From contig DWVP01000003.1 in NCBI GenBank assembly GCA_019120175.1, forward strand, positions 1 to 64,000: a DNA stretch of 64,000 nt. Direction: 5' to 3'. Shown in pieces: positions 57,571 to 64,000 of the stretch. This DNA is from Candidatus Corynebacterium faecigallinarum. Lineage in GTDB: Bacteria > Actinomycetota > Actinomycetes > Mycobacteriales > Mycobacteriaceae. Under the pieces are notes generated by a model, which was given only the letters and a program-made list of their open reading frames with translations, did no database searches and was not told the DNA's origin. How positions within the stretch are numbered: position 1 is the first letter of the stretch; each line of letters starts with the position of its first letter. The position numbers and the translations under genes were made by a program.

Positions 57571-58923
57571 GTGCGCACGCTGCCGCGTCGAATGACCGAC
57601 AACGACCCGGACTCCGGTTCCCGCCGTTGGCACTGGCCCGACCCGGCACAGCGCCTGGTCCCGCAGTCGGTGGAGGACGCCCGCTGGTTCCGCGTGGTGT
57701 CGAACACGCTGTACCTGTTCGCCGCGGTCTTCCTCATCCGGGCAGTGTTCCAGATGCCCACCATCAACGACGGCAGTGACTTCATCCCGATCTGGGACGC
57801 CGTCCAGCGCTACACCTCCGGCGAAGCGGTCTACAACGAGGACTACTCGACCGAAGCCCCCCACTACCTCTGGTCACCTGGTGCCACCGCGCTACTCAGC
57901 CCGATCGCCCTGCTGGGGGACTTCGATCTCGCCCGGCGGGTCCTGCTGCTGCTCGGCGCCGCCTGCATCCTGGCCTCCCTGTACCTCTGCATCCGGATGA
58001 TCACCGCCCACCTGACCAGCCAGCTCATGGCAGTCGCGGTCATCGCCACCTTCGCCCCGGCCGAGCCCGTCGTCAGCACCCTGGTCCTGACCAACATCAA
58101 CGGCTTCCTGCTCCTGCTCATGGTGCTGCTCGTCCTGATGTCCCTGTCCGACGTCTCCGACCGGCACGCCTGGAGCCAGGGCGGGGAGCGCAGCGGGGAA
58201 TCCAGCGGGGAACACAGCGGGGGCCACCGGCTCCGCCACCTGCTGCTGCGCCGCCGCACACTCATCGGCGGTCTCGTCCTGGGCCTCGCGGTGACGATCA
58301 AGCCACAGTTCGGTGTCCTCGCCTTCATTCCCCTGGTCTCCGGGCAACTGGTCCTCCTCGTCATCGCCGGACTGGTCGTCATCGGCCTCTTCGCCATCGG
58401 GTGGCTGACGATGAACACCCCCATGGACTACGTCGACAATCTCCTGCCCTACCTCGGCGAACCCCGCTCCTACGCCAACGGGTCGATTTCCGGGATCGCT
58501 CTCAACCTGGGCTGGAACTCCACCGTCGAGTACCTCTGCCTCGCCGCCCTCCTGGCCGTCACCGTCGCCGCCGTGGTCCTGCTGTGGCGCTGGCGCTTCT
58601 CTGACCCGGTGATGTGGGCTTTCTCCACTCTCGGCGTCCTGTTCGTCGCGATCATCATGTCCAGCGGCCTGCACCAGGCGTACTACTGCATGTGGCTGCT
58701 GCCGATGGCGGTGACGGTGCTGTGCCGGCGCTCCCCCATGCACAATCCGGTGATGTGGCTGGCGTTCTTCATCTTCATGACGTCCACCCACTGGCCGGTG
58801 GGTGAGATTCCGGTACTGCCGGAGGTCTTCGGCAACCTGCAGACGGTGGCCTGGCTCGCAGTTCCTTTCGCGACGGTCTGGTGGGCGGTCGCCGAGAGGC
58901 GTCGCGACACCGCCGACTGTTAA
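57571..58923 (+). CDS. GT87-family integral-membrane glycosyltransferase (AftC/PimE-like)
   Basis: 450 residues, DUF2029-type GT-C transferase with about ten helices. It has an N-terminal cytoplasmic segment, helix 1 (FAAVFLIRAVF), an extracellular loop with the acidic SDFIPIWDAVQRYTSG (putative catalytic Asp near 71), and the later TIKPQFGVLAFIPL. AftC adds arabinofuranose branches to arabinogalactan/lipoarabinomannan from decaprenyl-phosphoarabinose; PimE is a related mannosyltransferase. GTG 57571 with GGAG 5 nt upstream is chosen over ATG 57592. It is followed 12 nt later by acyltransferase paralogue 5. Confidence 0.82.
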   Translation: MRTLPRRMTDNDPDSGSRRWHWPDPAQRLVPQSVEDARWFRVVSNTLYLFAAVFLIRAVFQMPTINDGSDFIPIWDAVQRYTSGEAVYNEDYSTEAPHYLWSPGATALLSPIALLGDFDLARRVLLLLGAACILASLYLCIRMITAHLTSQLMAVAVIATFAPAEPVVSTLVLTNINGFLLLLMVLLVLMSLSDVSDRHAWSQGGERSGESSGEHSGGHRLRHLLLRRRTLIGGLVLGLAVTIKPQFGVLAFIPLVSGQLVLLVIAGLVVIGLFAIGWLTMNTPMDYVDNLLPYLGEPRSYANGSISGIALNLGWNSTVEYLCLAALLAVTVAAVVLLWRWRFSDPVMWAFSTLGVLFVAIIMSSGLHQAYYCMWLLPMAVTVLCRRSPMHNPVMWLAFFIFMTSTHWPVGEIPVLPEVFGNLQTVAWLAVPFATVWWAVAERRRDTADC

Positions 58924-58935
58924 AGTCATCGGACG

Positions 58936-61272
58936 ATGCCCACTTCCGAGAACCCTGACTCGACGCCCTCCGCTGCACCGTCAGCGGCGCGGGCGACTGC
59001 ACGGTCAGCGGCACCGGCAGGCGGGAACTACCGCCGCGACATCGACGGTCTCCGGGGACTCGCGATCGCCCTGGTCGTCTTCTTCCACGTCTTCATCGGA
59101 CGGGTGTCCTCGGGTGTGGACGTGTTCCTGCTCATCGGCGGAATCTTCTTCTTCGCCCCGCAGATTCGCAATGCGCTGAACCCGACCGGTCAGACCCTGT
59201 TCCAAGCGGTCGTCCGTCTGCTCCGACGGCTCTACCCGGCACTGTTGACGGTGATCGCCGCATCATTGCTCATCGGGCTTCTGGTGTACCCGCGGTCCCG
59301 GTGGGCACAGCTCGGGGAGGACGCCACGGCGTCCCTGCTGTACGTCCAGAACCTGCACCTGGCGGAGCAGAGCCAGGACTACGCCGCCATAGGCCTGGAC
59401 GTGAGCGTCTTCCAGCACATCTGGTCGATGTCGGCTCAGCTCCAGATCTACCTCGGTTCGCTGGTGGTCATCCTGCTGGCCGCGCTGCTGTTCGGCGTGC
59501 GGGGCCGCCGGGGCGAGAGCAGCCCAGAAAACAGTGCCCGCAACAGCGTCCGCAGCAGCGCCCGCACGGGTACGGGAGCGGTCGCCTTGAGCTGGCTGCT
59601 GGTCGTGGCGACCGTGACCAGCTTCCTCTACGCGGTCTACCTGCACTCCACCGAACAGGGGTGGAACTACTACTCCCCGCTGAGTCGTTTCTGGGAGATC
59701 GGGCTTGGCGGCCTGCTCGGGATGTTCCTGCTGCGTCGTACGATTCCCGTCGCCCTCGCCGGATGGCGGTGGGTGGCTGGAGTCGTCGGCATCGTGCTGA
59801 TCATCGGCACCGGAGTCTTCCTCGACGGTGCCGAGCAGTTCCCGGGCCCGTGGACCCTGGTCCCACTGGTCGGGGCTGCACTGGTCATCCTCTCCGGTAA
59901 CCGGGTCGATGACGGACGCCACCCCACCGGTGTGACCCGGATGCTGGGGACCAGGCCGTTCCAGACGCTCGGCCGGATCTCCTACGCCCTCTACCTGTGG
60001 CACTGGCCGCTGCTGGTACTGGCCACCTTCCACTTCTCCGACGGGGCGGCGTCCGGCAGTGACGAGGAGGGTCAGACAGCGCTGCAGGGCATCACCGCCT
60101 CGCTGGGGGTGCCCCTCGGCCTTGCGGTGGGAAGCGGGGTGATTCTGCTGTCCCTCGGTCTGGCGTGGGCGACCCAGCGCTTCATCGAGACCCCGCTGCG
60201 GCAGACCCGCAAGCCAGCGCGCGCCTGGTTGCCGGACCGCGCGTCCGTGCGACTCGCGCTGCGCAACCGTCGGGGAATTACCGTGGTCACCGCGATATCG
60301 GTCGCCACGGTAGGAGTGCTCGTCTCCGGGCCGGCGATCCGGCACACCGCGGACTCCGATGAGGTGGGCTTCAACGCCGCGGACCTGGACCCGGAGCTGT
60401 ACCCGGGGCCCCGGGCGTTGTTGGACGGTGCCCCCGTCGACGACACCGTCCCGGTCGCCCCGCTGTCCGAGGACGTCCCGGACTACTACCCGCCGACCGG
60501 CCCCGATGGTTGTGCCGGCCTGTTCGGCCAGGCGGCACCGGTACTCACCCAGGAGTTCAACAACTCCGACATCCCCTGCGCCTACGGCGATGTCGATGCA
60601 GAGCGCACCATGTACATCGCCGGCAGTTCCCATGCCGAGCACTTCGTCCCGACCCTCGACGTCATCGGGAAGGACGAGGGTATCCGGGTGATCCCGCTGT
60701 TGAAGATGGGCTGTGTGATCGGCATGCCGCTGCCCAAGCCCGATGGTTCGGAGTACCCGGAGTGCGAGGAGTGGAACGAGCTGGCGCAGCAGCACATCAT
60801 CGACAATCCGCCGACCGACGGGGTCTTCATCAACACCACCCGGCCGCTGAACCCCAATGGCAGTGGGGTTGATTATGCACCGCAGGAACTCGTGGACCTG
60901 GTCGCCCGGTTCACCGACGAAGGAATCCACACCTGGGGCATGCGCGACACCCCCTGGCTGCGGGACGATGAGGGCGGCGTTGACGCCCGGTTGTGCGTCC
61001 TGGACGGGAAGTACGCCCGCGATGACAGTGACGACACCGTGCAGGACTGCGGTAAGCCGCGCAGTACGGTGCGCGCCGAGACGAACCCGGCGCTCGGCGA
61101 GTACGACGGGCTGGACATCACGATGCTCGACGTCACCGATGCGATGTGTTCCGAGGACCGCTGTCCCGGTGTGGTCGGCAACGTCCTGGTGTACCGGGAC
61201 AGTTCCCATCTGACGAACACCTTCGCCGAGATGCTCGCCCCCGAGGTCCGTCGCCAGATGTTCGCGGCATGA
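58936..61272 (+). CDS. Acyltransferase-3 with C-terminal SGNH domain, paralogue 5
   Basis: 778 residues, same architecture as the tandem set at 9074-19192. RDIDGLRGLAIALVVFFH with R-x10-H; HIWSMSAQLQIYLGSL; SGNH blocks GSSHAEHFVPTLDVIG and VYRDSSHLT. No repeat tail. It is more diverged from the other four (GSSHAEH instead of GGSHSEH). Adjacency to the GT87 gene suggests the acceptor may be arabinan or a related envelope glycan. A TAAAGT box lies 9 nt before the ATG. Confidence 0.88.
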   Translation: MPTSENPDSTPSAAPSAARATARSAAPAGGNYRRDIDGLRGLAIALVVFFHVFIGRVSSGVDVFLLIGGIFFFAPQIRNALNPTGQTLFQAVVRLLRRLYPALLTVIAASLLIGLLVYPRSRWAQLGEDATASLLYVQNLHLAEQSQDYAAIGLDVSVFQHIWSMSAQLQIYLGSLVVILLAALLFGVRGRRGESSPENSARNSVRSSARTGTGAVALSWLLVVATVTSFLYAVYLHSTEQGWNYYSPLSRFWEIGLGGLLGMFLLRRTIPVALAGWRWVAGVVGIVLIIGTGVFLDGAEQFPGPWTLVPLVGAALVILSGNRVDDGRHPTGVTRMLGTRPFQTLGRISYALYLWHWPLLVLATFHFSDGAASGSDEEGQTALQGITASLGVPLGLAVGSGVILLSLGLAWATQRFIETPLRQTRKPARAWLPDRASVRLALRNRRGITVVTAISVATVGVLVSGPAIRHTADSDEVGFNAADLDPELYPGPRALLDGAPVDDTVPVAPLSEDVPDYYPPTGPDGCAGLFGQAAPVLTQEFNNSDIPCAYGDVDAERTMYIAGSSHAEHFVPTLDVIGKDEGIRVIPLLKMGCVIGMPLPKPDGSEYPECEEWNELAQQHIIDNPPTDGVFINTTRPLNPNGSGVDYAPQELVDLVARFTDEGIHTWGMRDTPWLRDDEGGVDARLCVLDGKYARDDSDDTVQDCGKPRSTVRAETNPALGEYDGLDITMLDVTDAMCSEDRCPGVVGNVLVYRDSSHLTNTFAEMLAPEVRRQMFAA

Positions 61273-61302
61273 GTACCGCGACATAGAAACGCGGCATGAC
61301 GA

Positions 61303-61337
61303 ACGGGGCAGCGGAGCGCCTGCTCCTCCTGCCCCGT
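61303..61337. terminator. Nested stem-loop terminator
   Basis: ACGGGGCAG (61303-61311) pairs perfectly with CTGCCCCGT (61329-61337); inside it GGAGC-GCCT-GCTCC forms a second stem. Convergent junction with dps. Confidence 0.7.
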
Positions 61338-61345
61338 CGCTTCAG

Positions 61346-61364
61346 GACGTCCGATACGGACGTC
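61346..61364. terminator. Second stem-loop adjacent to dps stop
   Basis: GACGTCCG-ATA-CGGACGTC, perfect 8-bp stem 5 nt from the dps stop codon, probably the dps terminator. Confidence 0.6.
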
Positions 61365-61369
61365 AGATA

Positions 61370-61873
61370 CTACTGACCGCCGGCGATGTTGCCGTTGCCA
61401 TCCTCCAGGTGGGCACGGAGGAACCACTGGAACTGCTCCATCGCACCGATCTGGCTGATGAACATGTCCTCACTGACCGGGTCGAGCTGGTCGAGGGCGG
61501 AGTCAGCCTCGCGGGAGTCGATGATCACCTTGTCGTAGACCTCGTTCAGTGCCGCAAGGTGCTGGGCCGTGGTGCCCTTGTTGATCGGGTACTGCAGCGG
61601 GTCACGACCCGGCGCGTGGGAGTCCGGGGTACCGACCGGCTCGCCACCGAGGGCGGCGATGCGCTCGGCGACGGCGTCCGCGTTGGCACGGATGGCCTCG
61701 ACCTCGGGGTCGAGCATCTCGTGGACGCCGATGAAGTTCGGTCCGACGACGTTCCAGTGCGCGTGCTTGAGGATGAGGTGGAGGTCGTTGTAGGCGGTGA
61801 GGCGTTCCTGCAGAATGTCGACGACCTGCTTGGCATCGCCCTCAGACAGGCCCGGAACAGTGAAGTTACTCAT
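61370..61873 (-). CDS. dps: Dps-type DNA-binding ferritin
   Basis: 167 residues, forms dodecamers that oxidise and store iron and protect DNA. The ferroxidase-centre motif LILKHAHWNVVGPNFIGVHEMLDPEVEAIRANADAVAERI is at about 33-72 (His, His, Asp, Glu ligands). The C-terminal tail is short (GNGNIAGGQ) without a Lys-rich stretch, so DNA binding may be weak. AAGGAG lies 9-14 nt before the ATG. Confidence 0.94.
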   Translation of the reverse strand: MSNFTVPGLSEGDAKQVVDILQERLTAYNDLHLILKHAHWNVVGPNFIGVHEMLDPEVEAIRANADAVAERIAALGGEPVGTPDSHAPGRDPLQYPINKGTTAQHLAALNEVYDKVIIDSREADSALDQLDPVSEDMFISQIGAMEQFQWFLRAHLEDGNGNIAGGQ

Positions 61874-62013
61874 GGTGTATATCGCTCCTTCGTGATGACA
61901 TGTGGTGTGTTGCCATGTCCGTTGTTCTCAACGGATCACAGCCCAGAGTATTCCCGTTCGGTAGGGACGCGCCGCGGGTTTCACCCCCGGGTGGGCCGAT
62001 AAAAGGTAATGTG

Positions 62014-62832
62014 ATGAGAACTATGTTGACTGCGATGAAGAAGCCTCTCCGGACGCCCCTGAAGAAGATCGAGAAGACCGTCCTGAAACGGGTCTTCGGC
62101 TCACCCCGGGCTTTCGAGCGGGGCCTCGCGATCTGGCCCCCACTGGCCGGTGACGGCGTGCGCGTCCACAACATCGCCGATGACTGGTCCTACGGCGAGG
62201 TTGTGCTGCACTCGGGCCCGTTGACGCAGAACATGCACGGCGCGGCGTTCGGCGGGACCCTGTTCGCCATGACCGACTTCCTTTTCGGGACGCTGGTCAT
62301 GAAGCGTCTGGGCCGGAACTACGAGGCCTGGACCCGTACCGGCCAGTTCCAGTTCCTCTCGCCGGGACGCAACGGGGCGCGGATGCCGGTGAAGGTCACC
62401 GATGAACTCTGCGAGGAGATCCTCGCCGGCATCGAGGCCGACGGCTACTACAACGTGGCCTTCACCTGTGTGATCACCAACCCGGACGGGTCGGTGGCCG
62501 GGGTCGGCCAGCAGGACCTGCACGTGCGTCCCCGCAAGGGCCGCGAGGCGTCGCGGACGCCGGGCGCGGCGCGGGAGCCGGACGAGTCCATGGCACCCCG
62601 GGAGCCGAAGGGGATGACGCTGGAGCACCTCATCACCGCAGCGGCATGGCGGGCGTGGGGGCCGACCGGCAGCGGCGAGCACGGCCTGCTGACCTCTGTG
62701 CTCTCCGCGGCACGGCGCATCCCCGATCCGGAGGATCAGGCTCGCTACGTCTGCGGCGAGATCCTGTCCCGTGAGGCCCTGACCACCGGCGAACTGCTGG
62801 AGCTGGCGATCCCCCGACGGCTGCTGGGGTAG
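62014..62832 (+). CDS. DUF4442/hotdog-fold thioesterase-like protein
   Basis: 272 residues. The central part has the hotdog/PaaI-like pattern: LTQNMHGAAFGGTLFAMTDFLFGTLVMKRLG (about 70-100) followed by a strand pair (QFQFLSPGRNGARMPVKV). After about 190 there is an Arg/Pro/Glu-rich linker and a C-terminal helical tail (LEHLITAAAWRAWG...). The reaction is unknown; acyl-CoA thioester binding is likely. AAAGG sits 7 nt before the ATG at 62014. It diverges from dps. Confidence 0.8.
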   Translation: MRTMLTAMKKPLRTPLKKIEKTVLKRVFGSPRAFERGLAIWPPLAGDGVRVHNIADDWSYGEVVLHSGPLTQNMHGAAFGGTLFAMTDFLFGTLVMKRLGRNYEAWTRTGQFQFLSPGRNGARMPVKVTDELCEEILAGIEADGYYNVAFTCVITNPDGSVAGVGQQDLHVRPRKGREASRTPGAAREPDESMAPREPKGMTLEHLITAAAWRAWGPTGSGEHGLLTSVLSAARRIPDPEDQARYVCGEILSREALTTGELLELAIPRRLLG

Positions 62833-62850
62833 CCGACGCCGGGCCGGACG

Positions 62851-63894
62851 CTATCCGGCGGCCGTACCTGTGGTGCTGTCGACCCGCGTGCGGGGCAGGA
62901 CGAAGTCCAGGATCTCCGGCAGCGTCACCACGCGCGGCAGCAGACTGTCCTCGCCACTGACGCCGACCAGCTGCTCACTGTCCTCACGCATCCTGCGGAA
63001 TGCCTCATGGACGGCCATGGTGTGCGGCAGTGACAGCAAGGGCCTGCTCAGCGGCAGTGCCGCCGCCGAACGGGACTCCATCAAGGTGTCGCGCACATGC
63101 AGGACGCGCACCGAGTCGACGGCAGCACCGGCGCCCTCGGAGAGCAGGATACGCAACTGCCCGGTGGCACGGGCAGCGTCCTGGACCTCGGCCACCGTCG
63201 CCGACAACGACAGATGCGGGACCTCCGTTCCCGGCAACTCCCCGAGATGACGTCGCTGCAGGTCCAGGGCACCGGCGATCTGGGCCTGGAACTCCTCCTC
63301 CAGTGCGCCCTCCTCCGCCGAATGTTCGACCAGGTGACGCAGGGTGTCGGTGTCGTGGCCACCGGCGGCGGCACGGTCGACCGGCTCCACACCGGACGCA
63401 CTGACCAGGCGGTTGGCCACCCGGTTCATCCACAACAGGATCGGACGCAGCAGCCACACCATCCCGCGCGCCGGAAGCGCGACCAGACGTGCCGCCCGCT
63501 CGGGGAAGGCGATCGCCCAGGATTTCGGGGCCATCTCACCGACGACCAGGTGCAGGAACGTCACGATCAGCAGCGCGACGATGAAGGACACGGTGTAGGC
63601 CGCGCCTCCCGGGATGCCCATCGCCTCGAACACCGGCTTCAGCCATGCCGACACCGCCGGTTTCGTCACCGCACCGAGGGCGAAGGTACAGGCGGTGATA
63701 CCCAGCTGGGCGGCCGCCAACATCACCGTCAGCTCGTGGATGCCACGCAATGCGGCACGGGCGGACGCCTTCTCCGGGGCGATCTCCTCCAACCGGTGAC
63801 GGCGGGCACCCAACAGGGCGAACTCGATCATCACGAAGAAGGCGCTGGCCACCAGGAGCAGCAGCGTGACCACAATAACGGTCAGGTCATTCAT
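62851..63894 (-). CDS. CNNM/HlyC/CorC family transporter, second of a pair
   Basis: 347 residues. The DUF21 membrane domain (VIVVTLLLLVASAFFVMIEFALLGARRHRLEEIAPEK, residues 5-41, and LIVTFLHLVVGEMAPKSWAIAFPERAARL, about 108-136) is followed by a CBS-pair region (HEAFRRMREDSEQLVGVSGEDSLLPRVVTLPEIL). Members transport or regulate Mg2+/Co2+. It lacks the separate C-terminal CorC_HlyC domain. The start overlaps the preceding gene by 8 nt, so it is in an operon. Confidence 0.9.
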   Translation of the reverse strand: MNDLTVIVVTLLLLVASAFFVMIEFALLGARRHRLEEIAPEKASARAALRGIHELTVMLAAAQLGITACTFALGAVTKPAVSAWLKPVFEAMGIPGGAAYTVSFIVALLIVTFLHLVVGEMAPKSWAIAFPERAARLVALPARGMVWLLRPILLWMNRVANRLVSASGVEPVDRAAAGGHDTDTLRHLVEHSAEEGALEEEFQAQIAGALDLQRRHLGELPGTEVPHLSLSATVAEVQDAARATGQLRILLSEGAGAAVDSVRVLHVRDTLMESRSAAALPLSRPLLSLPHTMAVHEAFRRMREDSEQLVGVSGEDSLLPRVVTLPEILDFVLPRTRVDSTTGTAAG

Positions 63895-64000
63895 CGTCGG
63901 TCACCTCCAGACGAACCAGCAGTTCAGTTGGCACATGGTTGCCGAGTTCGACCACCTCGGCGACGAGCACCCGCCGGCGGTGACGATGCTCGACGACCTC
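63887..64000 (-). CDS. C-terminal end of upstream gene, likely first CNNM/CorC paralogue (partial)
   Basis: The last 37 codons of a minus-strand gene that continues beyond the window. The fragment ends RRVLVAEVVELGNHVPTELLVRLEVTDDE and stops with TGA at 63887-63889, overlapping the next gene. The pattern is compatible with the CorC_HlyC C-terminus of a paired CNNM protein, but this is inferred mostly from the operon arrangement. Confidence 0.6.
   Translation of the reverse strand, partial: EVVEHRHRRRVLVAEVVELGNHVPTELLVRLEVTDDE

Noticed and set aside
1..64000. CRISPR array, rRNA, tRNA, insertion sequence or prophage
   Set aside because: No regularly spaced direct repeats of 25-40 bp, no rRNA or tRNA cores, and no transposase, integrase or phage-like product was seen.

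Overview
The window is about 64 kb of GC-rich actinobacterial DNA, most likely a chromosomal segment of a Corynebacterium or close relative (inference). Supporting signs are sites matching GlxR, RamA and McbR consensus sequences in front of the expected kinds of genes, many leaderless promoters (a TANNNT-type -10 box 6-7 nt before the start codon), an AftC-like GT87 glycosyltransferase, and many acyltransferase-3 envelope enzymes. I see no rRNA or tRNA gene, CRISPR array, transposase, integrase or prophage gene.

Layout. 1-8989: end of an SDR gene, a small Ala/Gly-rich ORF, dagK-like kinase and AGPS-like flavoprotein divergent from glpD, an acuR/acuI-like pair, and a methyltransferase-hypothetical pair. 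9074-19192: four consecutive minus-strand acyltransferase-3/SGNH genes (772-865 aa); a fifth paralogue lies at 58936-61272 beside the GT87 gene. 19285-29125: GNAT, aldo/keto reductase, FAD/NAD(P)-binding protein, 3-methyladenine glycosylase, cupin, Zn alcohol dehydrogenase with a rich regulatory region, YdeI-like protein, metB with an overlapping unknown gene, and a hexapeptide acetyltransferase. 29248-31449: a large secreted protein of unknown function. 31484-38119: an ECF transporter operon (tandem HAD protein, S component, fused double ATPase, T component) divergent from a LacI-type regulator. 38258-44367: alkaline phosphatase lipoprotein, DAACS symporter, signal peptidase I, ABC ATPase, CynX-like MFS.

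44966-48491 is an alkane-oxidation cluster: alkB, a 132-residue two-helix membrane protein not normally part of such clusters, two rubredoxins and a rubredoxin reductase. 48677-50579 holds two paralogous membrane proteins with a J-domain-like N-terminus lacking HPD. 50728-56251 has a type-B carboxylesterase, a second DAACS symporter, an AAHS-like MFS and a CPBP protease. 56351-64000 has a secreted lipoprotein nuclease (DUF1524/HNH plus excalibur), the GT87 and fifth acyltransferase genes, dps, a DUF4442 hotdog protein and a tandem CNNM/CorC pair cut by the window edge.

The most interesting parts are the expanded acyltransferase-3/SGNH family with a shared non-canonical motif and Val-Asp-Pro-Gly tails, the extra membrane protein in the alkane operon, the ECF/HAD/LacI locus of unknown substrate, the HPD-less J-like membrane pair, an 88-nt palindrome in a divergent promoter region, and many 9-bp tandem repeats. 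Nothing here was checked against a database; family names rest on motifs read by eye.
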